Assembly: GCA_947459205.1 (NCBI GenBank)
Contig: CANHCR010000001.1
Span: 1-64,000, forward strand
Origin: Caryophanales bacterium
GTDB lineage: Bacteria; Bacillota; Bacilli; Paenibacillales; CANHCR01
Length of the DNA stretch: 64,000 nucleotides
Direction: 5' to 3'
Shown here: piece after piece, positions 34,096-42,661 of the stretch
Layout: the number at the start of each line of letters is the position of its first letter
Position numbering within the stretch: position 1 is the stretch's first letter
Position numbers and translations under genes: made by a program
The notes under the pieces: model-generated
What the model was told of the DNA's origin: nothing
The model's database searches: none
Seen by the model: the letters and a program-made list of their open reading frames with translations, nothing else

Positions 34096-34671
34096 ATGAA
34101 AATTTACACGCGTACGGGTGACGAAGGCAAAACAAGTATTATTGGTGGTATGGCTTATAAAGATGACATTCGTGTGGAATCGTATGGCACAGTGGATGAA
34201 CTGAACAGTTTTCTCGGACAAGCAATTAGCATGATGGATCCGGCGAAATATTCAGACCTTCGCGTCGATTTGCTTGAGGTACAGCACGAACTGTTTGATT
34301 GTGGTAACGACTTGGCGTTCAGCAGACCGAAAGTCGATCGTTACAAAGTGTCGGAAGCGATGGTCGAGCGTCTCGAAACGTGGATTGATAAGTACGACGC
34401 TGAAACACCTGATATTACTAAGTTTATTTTGCCAGGAGGCAGTTTGCTCTCTTCGACTTTGCATGTTTGCCGAACGGTTTGTCGACGAGCAGAACGAAGA
34501 GTAGTAACGTTGGCACAGTCACACGAAATCAATGAGGCGGTTCGCAAGTATTTGAATCGACTTTCTGACTTGTTGTTTACGGTTGCCCGTTTGGCAAATG
34601 TTCGCGAAGGTGTAGCCGATATTGAATATGCTCGGAGTGCAGACGTGTTCCACACGCCGAAGAAAGATTGA
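34096..34671 (+). CDS. pduO: Cob(I)alamin adenosyltransferase, PduO type
   Basis: This enzyme transfers the adenosyl group from ATP to cob(I)alamin or cob(I)inamide, producing the coenzyme form. The 191-residue PduO-type protein begins MKIYTRTGDEGKTSIIGG (ATP-binding TRTGD.G.T motif), then VESYGTVDELNSFLGQA, and has the C-terminal VCRRAERRVVTL and LNRLSDLLFTVARLAN. AAGGAGGAAG precedes ATG 34096. It closes the corrinoid operon and converges with the yolD gene two bases later. Confidence 0.94.
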   Translation: MKIYTRTGDEGKTSIIGGMAYKDDIRVESYGTVDELNSFLGQAISMMDPAKYSDLRVDLLEVQHELFDCGNDLAFSRPKVDRYKVSEAMVERLETWIDKYDAETPDITKFILPGGSLLSSTLHVCRTVCRRAERRVVTLAQSHEINEAVRKYLNRLSDLLFTVARLANVREGVADIEYARSADVFHTPKKD

Positions 34672-34673
34672 TT

Positions 34674-35012
34674 TTATGAACTGTTTTTGACGCTTACTAT
34701 GCTGTCGAACGGAATCCAGGTCATGTCTTCTTCTTTTTGCAACTTGATGCGCTGACTATGCTCATCGATTTTGCTGACGTTGCCAGTCGTGTATTCGTAC
34801 TGTTGTTCATGCACCCATTGCACGTCAATCGTTTTTTGCGTATAATACGATTCTTTGATGCAACGCACAATCAATTCAAACTCGTCATCGTGCAAACAGG
34901 GCTTGTCGCGCTTGTTTTGTGCCTGGCGAGAGACGACAAATGCTTCGCGATGTTGCGGCAACATCATCCGGCTCGACTCCCATAGCCCGTTTTTCTCTAG
35001 TTTTTTACTCAT
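34674..35012 (-). CDS. YolD-like protein
   Basis: This 112-residue YolD-like protein is a common partner of UvrX/UmuC-type Y-family polymerases in Gram-positive bacteria and their plasmids, with a proposed UmuD-like accessory role. It has the usual pattern: an N-terminal basic segment ending SSRMMLPQHREAF, a glutamate-rich centre and a beta-strand C-terminal domain (VQWVHEQQYEYTTGNVSKID, RIKLQKEEDMTWIPFDSIVSV). Its ATG overlaps the stop of the polymerase gene (ATGA), so both are expressed together from the SOS promoter at 36295-36324. Confidence 0.88.
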   Translation of the reverse strand: MSKKLEKNGLWESSRMMLPQHREAFVVSRQAQNKRDKPCLHDDEFELIVRCIKESYYTQKTIDVQWVHEQQYEYTTGNVSKIDEHSQRIKLQKEEDMTWIPFDSIVSVKNSS

Positions 35013-36250
35013 GAATAGTGACCTCCAATCTTTTTTGATCGGTCCTTGGCTTGACCCGCTGCAGTCAATGAGGCGGCCCTGACAATGGCTGCCGTTCCAT
35101 ACTTTTCTTTGATCGCGTCCATCACATCGCTGAGGGCGCGTTCTTTTTTGTCATCGCGGAATAAATCTAGCTGGTATTCATCTTGTGAACTGAGTTGCGA
35201 TAGACCGACTGAAAGTGCCCGTACAGGCAACCCGTCCCAGTGCTTTTCGAACAATTTGCATGCTGCATCGTACAGTTCTGATGCAAAATTTGTCGGATGT
35301 GACAATGTCATTTGTCGATAAAATCCGCTTGGTATGTCGAAATTTGCGCCGCGTAATCCGACAGAAATCGTCTGGCCGATGACTTGTTTGTGACGCGCTC
35401 TTCGACAAACTTCTTCACTTAATTCAAGCAATATGACATGAATGTCCTCGAGCGTGTGGTAGTCTCTCGGCAACGTCATCTGATGGCCAATCGCTTTTTG
35501 TCCCTCGAATGTTTGCGGCGAGACAGGGGAATCATCGATTCCGTTGGCAATTTGCCATAGCACCTGACCGTTGACACCCCATTTATCTGTTAATTTTTTG
35601 AGTGGTGTTTGCGCCAATTGACCGATTGTGAAAATACCCATTCGTTGCATATGGCGTTTCATTCGCCCGCCGATACCAAACATATTCTCGACAGGCAGTA
35701 GCCAAAGTGTGTTGGGCAAAGAATGCTTGAATAAATGAAAGATGCCGGAGTCATTTTTTTTAGCGAAATTGTCGCAGGCCAGTTTCGCTAAAACTTTATT
35801 CTCACTAATGCCAATGCGCGCATAGATGCCTGTATTCAGCATGATTTTCGTTTGAATTTGCTGGGCGATGGTGTCGGCGTTACCGAACAGATGCATGGAG
35901 TGTGTGATGTCCAAAAATTGTTCGTCAATGGAATAGGGTTCGACTAAGTCAGTGAAGGATTGCAAAATATCGCTGATGGTTAGTGAAATATCAATGTACG
36001 TCTGCATCCGCGGTTTGATGACGACGGCTTCCGGACACTTTTTGAGGGCTTCACCGAGTCGCTCAGCTGTTTTGACGCCGTGTGCTTTAGCGAGCGGACA
36101 AGCCGCCAAAATCACACCTGATCGGCGCGCTGGATCACCAGCAACCAGCACGGGTCGCTGTGCATATTCGGGATGAGCCGCCTTCTCTACAGCGGCATAA
36201 AACGACTGCATATCCGCGAGCATAATGACACGGTGTCCTCTAGTTGTCAT
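35009..36250 (-). CDS. Y-family DNA polymerase (UvrX/UmuC-like)
   Basis: This translesion DNA polymerase is expected to bypass lesions at the cost of fidelity. The catalytic metal residues are visible: D in VIMLADMQSFYAAVE and the pair in the palm motif PYSIDEQFLDITH. RPVLVAGDPARRSGVILAACPLAK and the helix-hairpin region FGIGGRMKRHMQRMGI follow. The 413-residue length fits UvrX. ATG 36250 is chosen because GGAGGT lies about eleven bases upstream; ATG 36277 is also in frame but has a weaker site. A perfect LexA box overlaps its promoter. Confidence 0.93.
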   Translation of the reverse strand: MTTRGHRVIMLADMQSFYAAVEKAAHPEYAQRPVLVAGDPARRSGVILAACPLAKAHGVKTAERLGEALKKCPEAVVIKPRMQTYIDISLTISDILQSFTDLVEPYSIDEQFLDITHSMHLFGNADTIAQQIQTKIMLNTGIYARIGISENKVLAKLACDNFAKKNDSGIFHLFKHSLPNTLWLLPVENMFGIGGRMKRHMQRMGIFTIGQLAQTPLKKLTDKWGVNGQVLWQIANGIDDSPVSPQTFEGQKAIGHQMTLPRDYHTLEDIHVILLELSEEVCRRARHKQVIGQTISVGLRGANFDIPSGFYRQMTLSHPTNFASELYDAACKLFEKHWDGLPVRALSVGLSQLSSQDEYQLDLFRDDKKERALSDVMDAIKEKYGTAAIVRAASLTAAGQAKDRSKKIGGHYS

Positions 36251-36294
36251 GCCTTTGATCGACCTCCGTTCATTCATTTTCCGCCGGTGAAATC

Positions 36295-36324
36295 ATTATA
36301 ATACGAACAAATGTTCGTTTTCAA
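36295..36324 (-). promoter_or_regulatory. LexA-controlled promoter of the polymerase operon
   Basis: On the minus strand TTGAAA (36319-36324) and TATAAT (36295-36300) are 18 bases apart. The spacer contains CGAACAAATGTTCG (36304-36317), a perfect match to the Bacillus LexA/DinR operator CGAACRNRYGTTYG. Confidence 0.93.
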
Positions 36325-36336
36325 GTATAATTTTCG

Positions 36337-36385
36337 ACAAAAAAAGGCCATCCCAAAGTAGATCTTTCTACTTAGGGCAGCCTTT
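36337..36385 (-). terminator. Terminator of the phosphodiester glycosidase-family gene
   Basis: Read on the minus strand, AAAGGC..CCC.AAGTAG pairs with CTACTT.GGG..GCCTTT and a run of T follows. It separates the 36393 gene from the SOS operon. Confidence 0.88.
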
Positions 36386-36392
36386 AAGAATA

Positions 36393-37484
36393 CTACCATT
36401 TACCAGGATCAAGACTTCGATGATCGAGCCCTTCCCATATATTTTTGATTTTCACTTCATCCGGACGCTCGAAGACGAGGAAGGCACTCGATAAATGACG
36501 CTCTCCGTATTCGCCCGCTGGACTGTTGAGAATTTGATTGTTGTGGACGAGAATGGTTGATGAACCTCCATCTAAGTTGGCCGCAATGACCGCCCCGCGT
36601 TCGAGAAACATTTCTTGGACATCATAAAGCGTGGCGCCGATGCTGTGTGTTTGCCTGCCGTCGATGACGGCGAACATGATGGTTCCGTCTGCTTTTTGTG
36701 CCATACAAGTACGAGGTGCAACGCCCCATCCGGCGGCGCGGCTTTTAATCATGCCTTGACCGTTAACGATGAACTTCGGCGAAAAGGTGACAGCCTCCTG
36801 AACGCCCATTTTCAATAATTCGGAAGGACGATATTTGCCCGCTACCATCTTGCCAGTTTTGTCGATGCCTACAATATGTGTCGGCAAATCGCCACCAGTG
36901 CCGTTAAAAAACAGTTCGCCGCCAGCCATGACGATGCCAATCGGCACAAATCCGTTGCCGCGATACTGCGGATCAGCAAACCCACCACCATTGACACCGG
37001 CCACTGCGCCTGTTCGTGTCACCATGTCCGATACTTTTTCACCGATTCCTACTTTTCCAGGCACAACGATGCGCACTTTTTTAGGGTCGGATACATGTAA
37101 GATATGGCCTTCGAATCCTGTGCCGGATACTTTCTCGATTTCGACAAGCGGTCCGTCAAGTTTCGCGTCAGTGTCGATGTTTGTCGTTTCTTGAATACGC
37201 GCAAATTCGTCAGACATGCGCCAAATTTCGTCAACTCGATTTTTGAGCTCTTGTTCACCAATCAAATAAACGGCCCAATGTCGATGTTGCGTGACGATTA
37301 GCGTATCGGCCAAAAAGTAGCGAAACTGAGTTCCAAAATCGGTATACAGGAACCAAAGTAGAAATAATAGACAAGCGGTTAGCGTGAGACCGATTACATA
37401 TTGAACGATGCGAAACCAGCGCTTCGCCCACATTGATTGGAAAAACTCAGCACTTAGAAAGAAAGATTGTTTGCTGCGTCTCAT
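36393..37484 (-). CDS. Phosphodiester glycosidase (NAGPA-like) family membrane protein
   Basis: An N-terminally anchored extracytoplasmic protein of 363 residues. One membrane helix is at about 26-50 (IVQYVIGLTLTACLLFLLWF), followed by a ~90-residue linker region. A NAGPA-like domain follows from ~125: GAVAGVNGGGFADP, FSPKFIVNGQGM, GVAPRTCMAQKADGTIMF and VIDGRQ..SIGATL, ending AANLDGGSSTILVHN. Family members hydrolyse sugar phosphodiester links or process exopolysaccharide; the substrate is unknown. GGAGGGG precedes the ATG. It is a single-gene unit with its own terminator. Confidence 0.88.
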   Translation of the reverse strand: MRRSKQSFFLSAEFFQSMWAKRWFRIVQYVIGLTLTACLLFLLWFLYTDFGTQFRYFLADTLIVTQHRHWAVYLIGEQELKNRVDEIWRMSDEFARIQETTNIDTDAKLDGPLVEIEKVSGTGFEGHILHVSDPKKVRIVVPGKVGIGEKVSDMVTRTGAVAGVNGGGFADPQYRGNGFVPIGIVMAGGELFFNGTGGDLPTHIVGIDKTGKMVAGKYRPSELLKMGVQEAVTFSPKFIVNGQGMIKSRAAGWGVAPRTCMAQKADGTIMFAVIDGRQTHSIGATLYDVQEMFLERGAVIAANLDGGSSTILVHNNQILNSPAGEYGERHLSSAFLVFERPDEVKIKNIWEGLDHRSLDPGKW

Positions 37485-37585
37485 CGAAAATTGCCCCTCC
37501 GAATATGTTCGAGCTGAAATGTTACCAAATTTTAAATCTTGTCTGTATTATATATGATTTGTTGAATATTCGTCATCCTTGCTCA

Positions 37586-37615
37586 TTGCGAAAGCGAGGA
37601 AAACTATTGTATGAT
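37586..37615 (+). promoter_or_regulatory. Probable promoter of bdbD-bdbC
   Basis: TTGCGA (37586-37591) and TATGAT (37610-37615) are 18 bases apart, about 35 bases before the ATG of bdbD. Confidence 0.55.
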
Positions 37616-37648
37616 TTGATTAATGTCAAATCAAATTCGGAGGTTGCT

Positions 37649-38368
37649 ATGTCTGATAAGAAAAATCGTCGAGTCGAACGTGCGCGTCAACGGGAACGCA
37701 AACAATTGTTGCAAAAACTTGTGATTGCTACATTGCTAGTCGTCGCGGTTGCGGCGGGCGTGGTGATGATGATTAACTCTAAATCTACAACCAAAGATTC
37801 TGCTGAGTTGTATAAAAATCAACCGATGATTGGTCAGGCAGATGCACCAGTGAAAATTGTCGAATTTGGTGATTTTAAATGTCCGGCTTGTAAGAGATTC
37901 ACAATCAGAGATTATCCGCAGATTAAAAAAGAATTGATTGATACCGGTATTGCAAGTTTTTATTTTGTTAATTTCCCGTTTCTAGGGTCCGATTCAACGA
38001 CCGCAGGGCTTGCGGTAGAATCTGTGTTTGCGCAAAAACCGGCGGCTTTTTGGGATTATTACAAAGCGATTTATGATGCTCAAGGTGATGAGCGGACGAA
38101 CTGGGCAACGACAGACAAATTGATTGAGATTGCAGAGCAGACGAATATTGCTGTTGATGTCAATCGCCTGCGCCAAGATATTGAGAAGGAAACTCAAATG
38201 CAACAAGTTGAGGATGATCTTGCTCTTGCGAAAAAGTATCGCATTACGAGTACGCCGACATTGTTGGTTAATGGCGAAAAAATCAAATTTGAAGATTTTG
38301 ACGACATTAAGCAGGCGGTATTAAAAGCGCGTGACGAGCAAAAGGCAAAGGATGAAGCGAAAAAATGA
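37649..38368 (+). CDS. bdbD: Thiol-disulfide oxidoreductase BdbD (DsbA-like)
   Basis: A membrane-anchored thioredoxin-fold oxidase that introduces disulfide bonds into exported proteins. An Arg/Lys-rich N terminus and one helix at about 26-46 (VIATLLVVAVAAGVVMM) anchor it. The active site CPAC is at about residue 77 in FGDFKCPACKRF, and the cis-proline region ITSTPTLLVNG is present near 203, as in DsbA/BdbD proteins. ATG 37649 follows CGGAGGT; a much longer upstream frame is not supported. It overlaps its partner bdbC by ATGA. The Lys/Glu-rich tail may be disordered. Confidence 0.93.
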   Translation: MSDKKNRRVERARQRERKQLLQKLVIATLLVVAVAAGVVMMINSKSTTKDSAELYKNQPMIGQADAPVKIVEFGDFKCPACKRFTIRDYPQIKKELIDTGIASFYFVNFPFLGSDSTTAGLAVESVFAQKPAAFWDYYKAIYDAQGDERTNWATTDKLIEIAEQTNIAVDVNRLRQDIEKETQMQQVEDDLALAKKYRITSTPTLLVNGEKIKFEDFDDIKQAVLKARDEQKAKDEAKK

Positions 38369-38802
38369 GTGCAGTCCGCAATGTGTTGGCGAGCTACGGT
38401 TTATACATGGCTTGGGTAGTTGCGTTGGTGGCAACGTTGGGCAGTCTCTATTTGAGCGAAATCATGTTGTTTGAACCGTGTCGCTTGTGCTGGATTCAGC
38501 GCATTTTCATGTATCCGCTTGCGATTCTGCTAGGGATTGCCTGTTTCCGCGGAGATTACAAGATTATTCGCTATGCACTGGCGCTTAGTATCCCAGGGGG
38601 GTTGGTTGCGCTCTATCAATACTTGATGCAACAGATTCCAGCCGTGCAAAAATTGACGCCTTGTAAAGTAGGCGTTCCATGTCATTTGGATTATCTTGAC
38701 TGGTACGGATGGATTACGATTCCGTTGCTCGCTTTGGTGGCGTTTGCGTTGATTACGATCATTTTATTGTTTACGAAAGAGCCACTCGAGTCTGCCGACT
38801 AA
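38365..38802 (+). CDS. bdbC: Disulfide bond formation protein BdbC (DsbB-like)
   Basis: BdbC re-oxidises BdbD and passes electrons to quinone. This 145-residue protein has four hydrophobic helices and the two cysteine pairs of the family: CRLC in FEPCRLCWIQRIFMYPL, and the second pair in KLTPCKVGVPCHLDYLDWYG. It is coupled to bdbD by an ATGA overlap. The final codons (ESAD then TAA) fall in a stretch matching the tail of the 105-bp dispersed repeat, so the natural C terminus may have been altered by repeat insertion. Confidence 0.93.
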   Translation: MSAVRNVLASYGLYMAWVVALVATLGSLYLSEIMLFEPCRLCWIQRIFMYPLAILLGIACFRGDYKIIRYALALSIPGGLVALYQYLMQQIPAVQKLTPCKVGVPCHLDYLDWYGWITIPLLALVAFALITIILLFTKEPLESAD

Positions 38803-38822
38803 GAGCCTAACTTTTATACAAA
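38790..38822 (+). repeat. Remnant of the dispersed repeat at the bdbC stop
   Basis: TCTGCCGACTAAGAGCC followed by TAACTTTTATACAAAC resembles the 3' part of the 105-bp repeat (TCTGCCGACTAAGGGCCAAA...). The TAA stop of bdbC lies within it. Confidence 0.6.
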
Positions 38823-38854
38823 CTTCGGTTCCTTAAAGGAGTCGAAGTTTTTTT
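38820..38854 (+). terminator. Terminator of bdbD-bdbC
   Basis: AAACTTCG (38820-38827) pairs with CGAAGTTT (38843-38850), with more pairing inside (TTCCTT/AGGAG), and T follows. Confidence 0.88.
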
Positions 38855-38968
38855 GTGTTACAAATGACTAGAAATGTGGCGAAATTGCGAACAAAAGCCT
38901 GTTGTAGATACGAGTTCACGATTTGTTCACAGTATTTTGTCGACACAAAAAGTACACTTGAGAAGGAA

Positions 38969-38982
38969 TGAAAACGCTTACT
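38969..38982 (+). promoter_or_regulatory. cre-like CcpA site before the amylase gene
   Basis: TGAAAACGCTTACT matches the catabolite-responsive consensus TGWNANCGNTNWCA at all but the last base. It lies 20 bases before the amylase ATG, where CcpA would repress. Confidence 0.7.
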
Positions 38983-39002
38983 GACAAGGAGAGTCGAACA
39001 CC

Positions 39003-41741
39003 ATGAACGTTCCGAAGCCATTGACCTTTTCTTTGCTATTGTTTAGCTTGCTGCTTTTGGTTAGCCTCGTCTGGGAAGCGACTGACGGACATGCCGCGAA
39101 CCATTCGACCAAATTGCCGTTCAGTTGGGACAATGCGACGGTATACTTTGTATTAACCGATCGATTTTACGATGGTGACCCGAGCAATAATCATTCATAC
39201 GGACGCGAACTGGATCGGAACGGCAAACCATACCCTGGATATCAGAAGAAAACGGGCACCTTTCACGGCGGCGACTTGCGTGGGTTGACGAAAAAATTGA
39301 ACGAAGGCTATTTTACTAAACTCGGCGTTAATGCGATATGGATTACCTCGCCGATTGAGCAAATTCACGGTTGGGTAGGCGGTCTTAATTTTCGCCACTA
39401 TGCGTATCACGGTTACTATGCGCTAGATTTTACAGAAGTCGACAAAAACATGGGATCGCGTGAAGATTTGCGCACATTTATCGACACGGCTCACAAAAAA
39501 GGAATTCGTGTATTGTTCGATGTCGTCATGAATCATGCCGGATACCCGGATATGAAGACGATGGAGAAATATCAGTTTGGTGCGCTGCGCAACGGATGGG
39601 ATGATTTTTATTATGATCAATCCGAAAGTGCTGCGCACTATGAGCCGTACAATGAGCTAGTTGATGCGACTAATGCTGATCGTTGGTCGCGTTGGTGGGG
39701 ACCCGATTGGATTAGACTGCCAAGTAAGTATGCTGGTTATGAGGCTTGTGTCGGCAATGAATTGACTTCATGCCTTGCTGATTTGCCAGACTTCAAAACG
39801 GATTCGACACAATCTGTCGGTTTGCCGAATTTCCTGCAAAGGAAATGGGGCGCTGCAAAAATGGCGCAGGAAAAGAAAGAACTAGATGCTTTTTTTGCTC
39901 GCACCGGTAAATCGCGCACGCCAACCAACTATATGATCAAATGGATTACCGATTGGGTGCGTGAATTTGGTGTCGATGGATTCCGCATCGATACGGCCAA
40001 GCACGTGCAAATGAGTGCTTGGAAAGATTTGAAGACGGAGTCGGTCAAGGCACTGCGTGAGTGGAAGGCGAAACATCCGACAAAAAAACTTGATAACCTC
40101 GACTTTTGGATGGTGGGTGAAGTTTGGGGTGCAGGTCTTGGTAAAAATCAGTATTTTACCGAGGGTGATTTTGACGCGCTAATTAACTTTAATTTTAAAG
40201 GTGTGCCGAACAATATGCAGGGGCTCGACAGCGTGTTCAGCGATTATGCGAATGCGCTCAACAACGATCCTGATTTCAATGTGCTCAGTTACATTTCCTC
40301 GCATGATACGGCGCTTTATAATCGTGCCAATTTGCTTAATGCGGGAACGGCGCTCTTGCTTGCTCCTGGTGCAGTGCAAATTTATTACGGTGATGAGACC
40401 GCCCGCAAGCCGGATAGTTCACCATGGGACCAACCGACGCGCACGCACATGAACTGGGATAGCATCGATAAAAATGTACTGACACATTGGCAAAAAATCG
40501 GTCAGTTCCGCAATCGTCATTTGGCTGTTGGTGCTGGCGAACATAAGAAGTTGCAAGATTCGCCGTATGCGTTCAGTAGAACGTATAGCGGACGCGGAGT
40601 TGCGGATGAGGTCGTAGTGGCGATTGGCGCCAAGGGAAAAGTGACGATTGATGTCGGCAACGTGTTCGACGAGGGCGACAAGATTCGCGAATTTTATACA
40701 TGGAACACCGTGCCAGTCATCGATGGCAAAGTGACGCTGACAGCACATGCGAACGGCGTTGTGTTACTGGAGCGAGAGAGTGCTGGTAAACCGATGACCC
40801 GTGTGATGGCCTCGCCTTCTGAAGGTTCGTTTACTGATGACAAAATAGTGGTGACGCTTGGTTTGATGAATGCGAAGTCAGGAAAATATACGCTGAACGG
40901 TATGAATCCGAAAACTGCAGGACAAAAGTTTGTCAACGGACAGACGATCGCGATTGGTGCAGGCATCGCAATCGGACAGAAAGTGACACTTAAAGTTTAT
41001 GCTAGCGGTTCGCTGGGTGAAGCGACGAAATCGTACACGTTCACGAAACAAAAGAAGCCAGAAGGGCTAGCGATTTATTTTAAAAAACCGGCGCAGTGGA
41101 GCGATCCGCAATTGTACTTTTATGGCATGAAACCGACCGTAGTAGCACCTGTTACATGGAACAGTGCGCCGGACATGAAATCGTTGGGCAACGGTTGGTA
41201 CACGTATACGGTAATTGGCGCTGAGCAGGCGCAAGTGATGTTCAAAGATAAGAAGGGAAATCAGATTCCCGCTCGAAATCAGCCGGGGTTTGTGCGCACT
41301 CGTGGAGGCGCGTTTGATGGATCGAGTTGGAGCGAGCAGGTACCGGGCGTGAAGGTGCCGAAACCAGCGCCGAAACCAACACCGAAACCAGTCAACAATC
41401 CGAGTGGCAATGTGAAAAAACCGGCGGTTCCAGTGCAGGAGTCGAAGGCTCCAGTGCAGAAGTCTACGTCATCGCAATCATCATCAGCAATATCGGTTAC
41501 ACAACGTACGACGACTGAGGTAATCGTCAAATGGGCAACCCCCAAAGATAAGCGCACAATTATTGGTTATCACGTGTATCGCAATGGTCAGTTGTACGCA
41601 TATGTGCGCGACACGACAACGTTCACGGATGCAAATGTAAGTTATGGACAGAGATATACGTACGTATTAAAATCAATCGACAATAAAGGCAACGTCGTAC
41701 CGCACGGCAAACCGATTCCGGTCGTCGTAGGCAAGCGCTAA
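39003..41741 (+). CDS. Secreted alpha-amylase, MalS-like GH13 with starch-binding and FN3 modules
   Basis: A large secreted amylase that hydrolyses alpha-1,4 glucans outside the cell. A signal peptide of ~31 residues precedes a GH13 domain closely similar to E. coli MalS: VLTDRFYDGDPSNNHSYGR, GTFHGGDLRGLT, VVMNHAGY. The catalytic residues are D330 (GFRIDTAKH), E373 (MVGEVWG) and D435 (SSHDT). After about residue 590 come a beta-rich region, a CBM26-like starch-binding module (~690-790, AIYFKKPAQWSDPQLYFYG), a Pro/Lys linker and a C-terminal FN3 domain (VIVKWATPKDKR, GYHVYRNG). MalS itself is periplasmic and lacks these C-terminal modules. A cre site precedes it. Confidence 0.92.
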   Translation: MNVPKPLTFSLLLFSLLLLVSLVWEATDGHAANHSTKLPFSWDNATVYFVLTDRFYDGDPSNNHSYGRELDRNGKPYPGYQKKTGTFHGGDLRGLTKKLNEGYFTKLGVNAIWITSPIEQIHGWVGGLNFRHYAYHGYYALDFTEVDKNMGSREDLRTFIDTAHKKGIRVLFDVVMNHAGYPDMKTMEKYQFGALRNGWDDFYYDQSESAAHYEPYNELVDATNADRWSRWWGPDWIRLPSKYAGYEACVGNELTSCLADLPDFKTDSTQSVGLPNFLQRKWGAAKMAQEKKELDAFFARTGKSRTPTNYMIKWITDWVREFGVDGFRIDTAKHVQMSAWKDLKTESVKALREWKAKHPTKKLDNLDFWMVGEVWGAGLGKNQYFTEGDFDALINFNFKGVPNNMQGLDSVFSDYANALNNDPDFNVLSYISSHDTALYNRANLLNAGTALLLAPGAVQIYYGDETARKPDSSPWDQPTRTHMNWDSIDKNVLTHWQKIGQFRNRHLAVGAGEHKKLQDSPYAFSRTYSGRGVADEVVVAIGAKGKVTIDVGNVFDEGDKIREFYTWNTVPVIDGKVTLTAHANGVVLLERESAGKPMTRVMASPSEGSFTDDKIVVTLGLMNAKSGKYTLNGMNPKTAGQKFVNGQTIAIGAGIAIGQKVTLKVYASGSLGEATKSYTFTKQKKPEGLAIYFKKPAQWSDPQLYFYGMKPTVVAPVTWNSAPDMKSLGNGWYTYTVIGAEQAQVMFKDKKGNQIPARNQPGFVRTRGGAFDGSSWSEQVPGVKVPKPAPKPTPKPVNNPSGNVKKPAVPVQESKAPVQKSTSSQSSSAISVTQRTTTEVIVKWATPKDKRTIIGYHVYRNGQLYAYVRDTTTFTDANVSYGQRYTYVLKSIDNKGNVVPHGKPIPVVVGKR

Positions 41742-41742
41742 C

Positions 41743-41771
41743 TTGGTATTCGCACCGTTTTCGTGTATGAT
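41743..41771 (+). promoter_or_regulatory. Probable promoter of the glutamate racemase gene
   Basis: TTGGTA (41743-41748) and TATGAT (41766-41771) with 17 bases between them. Confidence 0.55.
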
Positions 41772-41824
41772 ACATATGCTACAATGAGCGAGAAGGCATA
41801 TTTTTAAAAAGGGTGCGATGTTGT

Positions 41825-42631
41825 TTGCAACAAGCGATTGCAATTCTTGATTCCGGCGTTGGCGGATTGACCGTCGCCAAAGAAGTGATGCGTCAATTGC
41901 CGCAGGAAAAAATATTATATTTCGGCGATACAGCACGCACTCCGTACGGACCTCGTCCGGCTGAGGAAGTGTTGGCGTTTACGCACCAAATCGTTGATTA
42001 CTTGCTACAGTATGATCCGAAAATGATTGTCATTGCCTGCAACACGGCAACGGCTGTCGGTCTGCAGGAGATCCGTGCGCGTGTCGACATTCCGGTACTG
42101 GGCGTCATCCATCCAGGCGTGCGGGCAGCGATAAAAATCACAAAGTCGAATCGTGTCGGTGTCATCGGCACTGAGGGAACGATTCGGAGCGGCGCTTATG
42201 AGCAGGCATTGCGACAAATTTCGCCGTTCGTGACGGTCGAGCAACTGGCATGCCCGCAATTTGTCACGCTTGTCGAAAATGGTCAGACGCATGGTGTTGA
42301 GACGGAACGAATTGTCGCGGAAACGTTGCATCCGATGAAGTCGAAAGAAATCGACTGCTTAATTTTGGGATGTACTCATTATCCATTTTTGACGGATGTA
42401 ATTGGCAAAGTGATGGGCGAGGATGTCCATTTAATTAGTTCGGCCGATGAAACGGCGCGTGAGATTAGCACGATTTTGTATCATCGCGGACAGTTGATGC
42501 AATCTGGCGAGGTGCCGGTTCATCAGTTTTTTTCAAGCGGTGATGCGCAACTTTTCAAAGACATCGCGAGCAATTGGTTACAACAAGAAATTCAAGTGAC
42601 GCCTGTTTCGTGGCATACGGTTCGCCCCTAA
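41825..42631 (+). CDS. murI: Glutamate racemase
   Basis: MurI converts L- to D-glutamate for peptidoglycan (and possibly poly-gamma-glutamate). The protein has the two catalytic cysteines in VIACNTATAVGLQ and ILGCTHYPFLTD, and the N-terminal AILDSGVGGLTVAKEVMRQLP and FGDTARTPYGPRP. No ATG is available in frame: candidates are GTG 41813 and TTG 41825. I chose TTG because GGGTG is then well spaced and the N terminus fits other racemases; this is not certain. It leads a small rightward group with an M14 peptidase gene. Confidence 0.92.
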   Translation: MQQAIAILDSGVGGLTVAKEVMRQLPQEKILYFGDTARTPYGPRPAEEVLAFTHQIVDYLLQYDPKMIVIACNTATAVGLQEIRARVDIPVLGVIHPGVRAAIKITKSNRVGVIGTEGTIRSGAYEQALRQISPFVTVEQLACPQFVTLVENGQTHGVETERIVAETLHPMKSKEIDCLILGCTHYPFLTDVIGKVMGEDVHLISSADETAREISTILYHRGQLMQSGEVPVHQFFSSGDAQLFKDIASNWLQQEIQVTPVSWHTVRP

Positions 42632-42661
42632 AGCATACATATTGGAAAACGGCGGGCGGAG

